This document shows, piece by piece, positions 63,809 through 64,000 of a stretch of DNA of 64,000 bases. Every line of letters starts with the position of its first letter. Position 1 is the first letter of the stretch. This DNA is from Bradyrhizobium sp. JYMT SZCCT0180 (GTDB taxonomy: Bacteria > Pseudomonadota > Alphaproteobacteria > Rhizobiales > Xanthobacteraceae), in assembly GCF_018130165.1 (NCBI RefSeq), contig NZ_JAFCLZ010000005.1, forward strand, positions 248,001-312,000, given 5' to 3'. The notes beneath the pieces were generated by a model that had not been told where the DNA came from, made no database searches, and saw only the letters and a program-made list of their open reading frames with translations. Position numbers and translations under genes: made by a program.

Positions 63809-64000
63809 ATGCGTATCCTAGGCCTTGCGGGGCGGCGGCTCGCCGCCTCGATCCCGACCCTGTTTTTGATCCTGATCGGCGTGTTTCTGCTGCTGCAGTT
63901 CGCGCCGGGCGACACCGTCGATGCGATGATGGCGCAGATGGGCGGCGGCGACGCCGCGACCGCGCGCGAGCTGCGCAAATTCTACGGCCTCGACCTCTCG
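63809..64000 (+). CDS. Opp/Dpp-type ABC transporter permease B, 5' part only
   Basis: The first 64 residues of a DppB/OppB-type permease: MRILGLAGRRLAASIPTLFL, then a hydrophobic helix and QFAPGDTVDAMMAQ, AATARELRKFYGLDLS, matching the conserved N-terminal helix and the R-x-x-Y-G-L-D motif of the family. Cut by the right window edge. Partner of the binding protein at 62168. Confidence 0.9.
   Translation, partial: MRILGLAGRRLAASIPTLFLILIGVFLLLQFAPGDTVDAMMAQMGGGDAATARELRKFYGLDLS

Overview
The window looks like chromosome of a Bradyrhizobium-type alphaproteobacterium (Nitrobacteraceae). It is GC-rich and densely coded. It has many LIV-type and Opp-type ABC importers, CaiB/BaiF CoA transferases, a DUF1127 protein, and at least six families of palindromic intergenic repeats of the kind common in Bradyrhizobium and Rhodopseudomonas. 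The assignment rests on protein flavour and repeats, not on a marker gene. I saw no rRNA, tRNA, CRISPR array, transposase or prophage gene.

Region 1 (1-8.4 kb) is mixed housekeeping and sensory content. It holds the 3' end of an ABC solute-binding protein, a hybrid histidine kinase with an ethylene-receptor-like membrane sensor, a small hypothetical protein, a DUF1127 protein, a winged-helix/TolB-like/TPR regulator, a DUF4239 membrane protein, and a selenium-binding-protein/methanethiol-oxidase homologue followed by a membrane protein.

Region 2 (8.5-22.6 kb) is the most coherent block, a predicted nicotinate catabolic island built around one divergent promoter at about 16.86-17.16 kb. Rightward run nicA and nicB (nicotinate hydroxylase with three fused haem-c domains), then pncB (nicotinate salvage). 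Leftward run a 6-hydroxynicotinate reductase homologue, a UPF0280 protein, a PF06684 protein, a LIV-type importer (binding protein, fused LivHM, LivG, LivF) and a MarR regulator. Two near-identical palindromes, GTTYGTATACRAAC, sit about 65-68 bp from the two start codons. The gene set suggests oxidation of nicotinate to 6-hydroxynicotinate followed by ring reduction, unlike the fully oxidative Pseudomonas route; the ring-opening enzyme is not obvious.

Region 3 (22.6-34.6 kb) holds metY, an alpha/beta hydrolase, a DegP-like protease without a signal peptide, a GMC oxidoreductase with its small subunit, a CYP153-like P450 divergent from a Baeyer-Villiger-type monooxygenase, and a 1105-residue single-chain acyl-CoA carboxylase.

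Region 4 (34.6-42.5 kb) is a leftward operon: a tandem-duplicated class III CoA transferase, an Opp/Dpp importer (D, F, binding protein, B, C) and the acyl-CoA carboxylase. This reads as uptake, CoA activation and carboxylation of an organic acid. A triple alternating half-site array lies upstream.

Region 5 (42.6-50 kb) has an NMT1/THI5-type importer, two amidohydrolases, an NTF2-like protein and a GntR/FCD regulator. They are linked by a shared TGCATGCA operator-like motif, suggesting a small regulon for a cyclic amide or nucleobase-like nitrogen source.

Region 6 (50-64 kb) has an enolase-superfamily enzyme, a LIV-type binding protein, and a leftward operon of CmcJ/NvfI-type oxidoreductase, MFS transporter, class III aminotransferase-like enzyme, HyuB and HyuA. 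It ends with an SDR lacking the usual Tyr/Lys active site, an HU protein, and an oligopeptide-type binding protein followed by a permease cut by the window edge.
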